Source: Plasmopara viticola (lineage: Eukaryota > Oomycota > Peronosporomycetes > Peronosporales > Peronosporaceae). Taken from it: a stretch of 64,000 nucleotides of DNA. Location of the stretch: positions 682,001 through 746,000 of the forward strand of contig MBPM02000001.1 of NCBI GenBank assembly GCA_001695595.3. Reading direction: 5' to 3'. The position numbers and the translations under genes are program-made. Under the pieces are notes generated by a model that ran no database searches, had not been told where the DNA came from, and worked only from the letters and a program-made list of their open reading frames with translations. Below are positions 58,734-64,000 of this stretch, piece by piece (positions within the stretch are counted from its first letter, which is position 1; each line of letters opens with the position of its first letter).

Positions 58734-61636
58734 ATGAAGGAGACGGCGCCGATTTCTGTGCCGGCCAAGGACCCTCCAACTCCGGATGACAAGTCGCCTG
58801 ACACTACCAAGTCTTCCGAAGCCGTGCAAGATGCACCCGCGGAGGAGGAGCTCGTACGTATTGGTTCACAAAGCATCGTGGGGTCTTTGTATCTTATCTT
58901 TTCATCTTATATTTTCAGTCGGACGAAGATCGCAAGCTTAAAGATGACTTGGACACTGCCGTAGCGCGCGTATGCGATCCTCAAGAAGAGATAGGCGTCA
59001 AACAGTTGGCACTCGAGCTGCTACGTCGCGAAATTCGCTCTGCCACGTCGTCGATGACCTCCGTACCCAAGCCCCTCAAGTTCCTGCGACCATCGTACGA
59101 CATGCTGAAAGTCGCTTACGATACATTCCAAGCTGGTGAGACCCAGCAACTCATGGCCGACGTGTTGGCCGTACTAGCCATGACAATGGCTAAGGAAGGT
59201 TCGCGCGAAAGTCTTAGGTTCAAACTACTAGGAAACAGCACGGACTTGGGGTCGTGGGGCCACGAGTTTGTACGTTCGTTGGCTGGAGAAGTAGGTGAAG
59301 AGTACAATGCACGCCTTACCGCCGAAGACGTTGCGGATCCAAAGGTAGACGATTTACTCGAGGTCGTGGACGCCATTGTCCCTTTCCACATGCAGCACAA
59401 TGCCGAGCCTGAGGCGATTGACATTCTCATTGAAGTCCAACAACTGAGTAAGCTACTGGAAACCCCGGACATTGATGAAAAGAACTACCAGCGGGTGTGT
59501 CTGTACTTGTTGGCTTGTGCCGACTTTATGTCGGACGCGGACGACCTGTTGAACCTACTGAATACTGCCTACTCGCTCTTCTTGCGTCTGGAACAGTATT
59601 CCGATGCGCTCCGTGTGGCGTTACGTGTCAATAACGACGAATTAGTGACGGAAGTGTTTCAAAAGTGCAAAAACGACGTGGTGCGGAACCAAATGGGCTA
59701 CATTTTAGGTCGTCAACGGTGTTTTTATGAAGACGAGAGTGAACCGTCGGCCAATGAAATCATTGGCAATTCGGACTTGAGCGACAAATTCCTCTCTCTT
59801 GCGCGAGATTTGGATGTGATGGAAGCCAAGACGCCGGAAGATATTTACAAATCGCACTTATCCGAGACCGCCAGTGTAGGTCGTGGTCGGGACTCGGGGG
59901 CTCAACCCGCGGACTCTGCACGTGCAAACTTGGCGTCGACGTTTGTGAATGCTTTAGTGAATGCTGGCTACGGAACGGACAAGCTCATGACTCCAGAGGG
60001 AAATACTTGGCTGTACAAGAACAAGAAGCACGGAATGATGAGTGCAGCGGCGTCGTTGGGTATGATCATGCTGTGGAATGTGGAAGAGGGAATCACACAG
60101 ATTGACAAGTATCTCTACTCTGGGGACGAGTACGTGAAGGCTGGTGCTATCCTTGGCGTGGGTGTAGTGAGTGCTGGGATTCGCAATGATTGTGACCCGG
60201 CACTTGCCCTGCTGTCAGAGCACATTGATTCTGGCAATTGCTCGATCCGCTGCGCATCGTGTTTGGGACTAGGCATTGCATACGCCGGATCGGCGCGTGA
60301 AGACGTGTCAGAGTTGTTGATTCCTGTCGTATCCCACGCTGATGAAAATGCAGATATTCAGGAAGTATCGTACGCTGCATTAGCACTTGGAATGGTGGAG
60401 GTGGGCACGTGTGATGAAGAGGCTGGGAGTGTGCTGATGCAGCGATTAATGGAGAGCTCAGACGCTGAGTTGGACTCTTCTTGTGCGCGCTTCTTAGCGC
60501 TCGGCCTGGGTCTGTTGTATCTTGGGTACGTGCTGTATATCATCGCGGTGCAAGTGGCTTGTATGATCTTGACATGTGGTTGCTATTTCTTCTATAATGT
60601 AGTTGTCAAGAGCGCGCGGAGGCAATGCTGGAAGCAGCAAAGACTATTGAACACAAGATGTCCAAGTATTTGGCTATCACACTAGAGACGTGCGCCTACG
60701 CTGGCTCGGGAAATGTTTTGAAGGTTCAGCAGCTGTTGCGCACTTGTTCCGAACACATTGAAGACTCGATGGAGGCACAACATCAGAGTGTCGCGGTGCT
60801 AGGCATTGCGCTGATTACCATGGGAGAAACTATTGGCAGTGAAATGGCCATGCGGTCGTTTGACCACTTGTTACAGTATGGTGAGGTAGCCGTCCGACGT
60901 GCCGTGCCGCTAGCGTTTGCTCTACTGAGCGTATCGAACCCCGAGTACGCATTGATTGACACGTTGTCGCGTTTGACACACGACGCGGACTCGGGTGTCG
61001 CACAAAACGCAATCCTTGCGCTTGGACTCATTGCTGCTGGTACAAACAACTCGCGAGTGGCTGGATTACTGCGTCAATTGTCTGAGTTTTATAGTCGCGA
61101 AGCAAACCATCTCTTTGTCGTTCGGATCGCACAGGGATTGCTGCACATGGGCAAGGGGCTCATGACGCTGCATGCTTTTCACTCTGATCGATTGATCATG
61201 TCTCGTGTGGCCGTAAGTGGGTTGCTGACCATCTTGCACGCTGCGTTGGATATGGAACATACGATCCTCGATACTTCCCACTACATTCTGTACTGCATTG
61301 CCACTGCAATGCAGCCTCGTATGCTGATCACGCTTGATGAGGAGTTGAACCCACTTCCTGTGTCTGTTCGAGTCGGCCAGGCGGTACGTCCTTGAGGGGT
61401 TACGTGTACTGCTTATATTGACTGACGCTGACTTATTGAGTGTGTTTCAGGTCGAGATTGTGGGACAAGCTGGTCGTCCAAAGTCCATTACAGGATTTCA
61501 GACGCATACGACACCTGTGCTACTGAATGTCAAGGACCGCGCAGAGCTCGCAACGGAAGAATATCTTCCACTTACAAACGTGCTAGAAGGCGTTGTGATC
61601 CTCCGAAAAAATCCGAATTACGAGCCAGAGGTTTAA
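58734..61636 (+). CDS. RPN1: 26S proteasome regulatory subunit RPN1
   Basis: Largest-scaffold base subunit (PSMD2/S2), which docks ubiquitin receptors and shuttles in the 19S particle. Exons 58734-58853, 58919-60525, 60603-61383, 61451-61636 (introns 65, 77 and 67 nt, all with GTACGT donors) give 897 aa, the usual length. Evidence: N-terminal acidic segment; [15 protein letters not shown]; the proteasome/cyclosome repeats ([74 protein letters not shown]); and the C-terminal block [17 protein letters not shown]...[11 protein letters not shown]. The exon 3 acceptor at 60601-60602 was chosen because it alone gives [12 protein letters not shown]. No defects seen. Confidence 0.95.
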
Positions 61637-61901
61637 GTAAGAAGTAAAGGAGGTTTGCAATTAGAGTGCTGTTTCCGGTCAATCTTGCTCAGCGATAAAT
61701 ATGCTAATCTACAAAAAATCCTTCTGAGGCTTGTAGAACGCCTGACGCTCGGGGCTTTGCGTAGTAGTATTGTTCCTTAGGAATGTCGTTCTGGTAGATT
61801 TGTGACGTTACAATCGATCGTTTCATGTGCCTCCTCGGACAGAAGAGTGAATTCGTGATACGAATGGGAACGAAGTCTTAGCCTCAAAATTTTTGTCGGA
61901 T

Positions 61902-64000
61902 ATGGTCACTACGTCGGCGGCAGAAATTCCAAGAGCGAATCGACGCAATGGGAAAAGCGTGACAATGAATTTGCTCGACAAGGTTGCTGCAGCGCGCAAG
62001 GAACACCTCTCGACTTTAGTACGTTTTCATAGTTCGTGCAAGGCATCGCGACTAGATTATAATCTTTCCTTAGGGAAAACCAGTGATAGGAGATCAACCA
62101 TCACCAAGTTGGAGCGTGAAAGAGAATCCAACGATTTTACGAGCAAGACAAGCGTCAAAACTCATTGATGGTACATGTGATATGTATTGTTGCAAAAGTA
62201 AAAGGTTTGAAACTACTAACCTTCCGGCGTGTTGCTCTTCGGGTGGAACGTAGTTCAGCTCACTTACAACTCCGCTCTCCGAACGTCAGCAGTTGATGTG
62301 CGCAAGAACGAATCGCGCTCGCACCCACAAATTCTGCGGACGACGCACTTTTCCTCGAAAGGGCCACAAGCAATGGCTACCAATGCTCCCACAGCGAATG
62401 GCACAGTTGCAAGTAAGCAAAGAGTTGAGTCAAAGCGTTCAAGACCCGTGGGATTGGTGCCACCTACTAGTCGAAGATGGCATGTTTTGCCTCCTCGTCA
62501 TCATCGATTTGGGACACTTGACTCGGTAAGCAAGCCAGAAGTCAAAGGGTCACTCTTCAATAGTTGAATTGTGTCGGTCATGTAGCCAACAGAATTGCAA
62601 CAAAGTAACTTGGACGTGTTACCCAATAAGCCACGGGTACGACCTGCCACAGCGAGCAGAGTAAGAACGCGTTCACTTATGTCGACGTCATGTCCTATCA
62701 AGTCTAATGAGCTCGTTAATTGTGATCAGATCCGCTCTTCAGGAACTTATGACAACCTCGGAGGTTACGCTAGGTACAAGAGAAATTGATTTGAAGACTG
62801 TCATAGGTCTCACATTTGTTTCATTTTAATAAGGAAATCAGCTGAAGTCGTGTCAACGTTACGGAGTTCGTCCATTCCTGTACGTTGTGTATGCGTCGAG
62901 ATCTCACACAGAGATATTTGTTGCTGACTTTTTATAGGCACAAAACTGTTTTCCAGATGTGATAGATTCGCTTCAACTTGAAAGGCCGAAATCACATACT
63001 GGCGTTCGTCGTGCCAAGACCCAGGCAGACTTTTCAACTAAAAACAAAGGGAACATGGCAGGTAGTGAAGAGCCTGTGAGATTAACGAAGCAAGAGGTAT
63101 GTAGGAAAACATTTTATACACATAAATGTTGCACCAAAGGAATTAATATGAACGTGACGACGGGTAGGTGCATTTTGCCTATACAGCCGAGATCCCAGGG
63201 GTGCCAATTGTCTATCGAAATCAAAAAGTAAGCTCACGTCTGGCTTCTCATCTGTAGTGGCCCACTTGATGCAAGAGCGAATTTGATTTTCAGGCAAAAA
63301 AGATTCATTCAGAGCGATTGAGTCTTGATCGACGTAGTTTACCAGTGATCCCTCTACTTGAAGGCGAACAGACTCTCCGACTCCTCAACCTTCAAAATAA
63401 CGTAATTCGAAGGATTGACAATCTATTGGGTCTACCTAATCTGATCTTTCTGAACCTTTATAACAATCGCATCGAGGTAATCTGCATTACTAGGACTTTT
63501 TTAGAAGAAGCTTATCTACATGTTTGCGATACAGAAGCTCGAAAATTTGCACGTAGTACCAAATCTACGCGTCCTCTTGATGGGAAGGAATCGACTGCGA
63601 AGCATCGAAAATTTAGCATGCTTGAAAAGGCTAGATGTCTTGGACTTGCACAGGTACGTACTTCATGGGACCACGCCAAAGTCGAGAAAACTTTTAACAA
63701 GCGGTATTGTTAAAGCAATGAAATCGAGCAAATGCAGCATCTTAATGATCTCAAAGAGTTGCGGGTTTTGAACCTTGGGGAAAACTTGATCTCCACGGTA
63801 AAGAGTCTTGACAACTTAACGCGGCTTACTGAACTTAATCTTCGGCGAAATCGTATCAGTAGCATTCAATCAATTGGTGAGTTGCCTTCGCTATCAAGGC
63901 TGTACCTGTCAGACAACAAGCTTGAGACCTTTGAATCAATCGAGCCACTGTTTCAGGTTTGTGATCTGTAACTATCCTACCTTGTTTGCAGACACACCTC
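61902..64000 (+). CDS. LRRC49: LRRC49-like tubulin polyglutamylase complex subunit, 3' partial
   Basis: Multi-exon gene running off the right edge. The likely first ATG is 61902 (MVTTSAAEIPRANRR; exon ends at a GTACGT donor near 62019). The N-terminal exons to about 63.3 kb are basic, low-complexity and only roughly resolved; an alternative start is ATG 62373. From about 63290 the protein is a tandem LRR domain: SLDRRSLPVIPLLEGEQ, LRLLNLQNNVIRRIDNL, LIFLNLYNNRIE, intron 63477-63534, LRVLLMGRNRLRSIENL, LDVLDLH, intron 63654-63715, NEIEQMQHLNDLKELRVLNL, LTELNLRRNRISSI, LSRLYLSDNKLETF. LNLDRR-x-L-x-x-x-P-x-x-EGE plus the repeat order match LRRC49, a subunit of the neuronal/ciliary tubulin polyglutamylase complex. 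Confidence 0.78.

Noticed and set aside
1..64000. CRISPR arrays, rRNA genes, intact tRNA genes
   Set aside because: None seen on reading both strands; the only tRNA-like promoters are inside the two SINE-like elements.

Overview
The window looks like nuclear DNA of an oomycete, most likely of the Peronosporales (Phytophthora or downy-mildew type). Protein genes are compact and carry few, very short introns: those I could place by reading frame are about 58-77 nt. The genes are eukaryotic (kinesin, cullin, 26S proteasome base subunit, RecQ, tubulin ligase), and they alternate with long stretches of decayed retroelements. A short TTTAGGG run matches the oomycete telomere unit. The species was not identified.

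Layout. 1-8.4 kb: the 3' part of a RanBP2-type zinc-finger gene on the + strand, an unrecognised - strand gene, then three tandem 1.92-kb units. Each unit holds a 5'-truncated, finger-less pseudogene copy of the first gene in the opposite orientation, and the array begins at a large inverted repeat. 9.9-18.3 kb: a kinesin-4-like motor gene, a TRM9-type tRNA wobble-uridine methyltransferase 65 bp behind it, and an opposing gene for a Tudor/Agenet-like nuclear protein. 18.3-21.1 kb: no confident gene. 21.1-21.9 kb: a long-form adenylate kinase with one stop-free intron.

21.9-44.7 kb is a repeat-rich gene desert of about 23 kb. It contains two diverged tRNA-derived SINE-like elements (one with a perfect 15-bp target-site duplication), a 135-bp direct repeat, a telomere-like motif, and a heavily mutated Ty3/gypsy element whose reverse transcriptase and integrase have lost catalytic residues.

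44.7-64 kb is gene-dense: a DGAT2-family acyltransferase, a cullin and a RecQ1-like helicase in a head-to-head pair, a TTLL6/13-like tubulin polyglutamylase, a CEP78-like leucine-rich-repeat protein, the proteasome subunit RPN1, and an LRRC49-like protein that runs off the right edge. TTLL, CEP78-like and LRRC49-like are all linked to centriole/axoneme biology in other eukaryotes, and lie within about 12 kb of each other. They would fit an organism that still makes flagellated zoospores. The RecQ gene carries at least two apparent homopolymer frameshifts. I saw no CRISPR array, rRNA gene or intact tRNA gene. All exon boundaries were derived by hand from reading frame and remembered family conservation; no database search was run.
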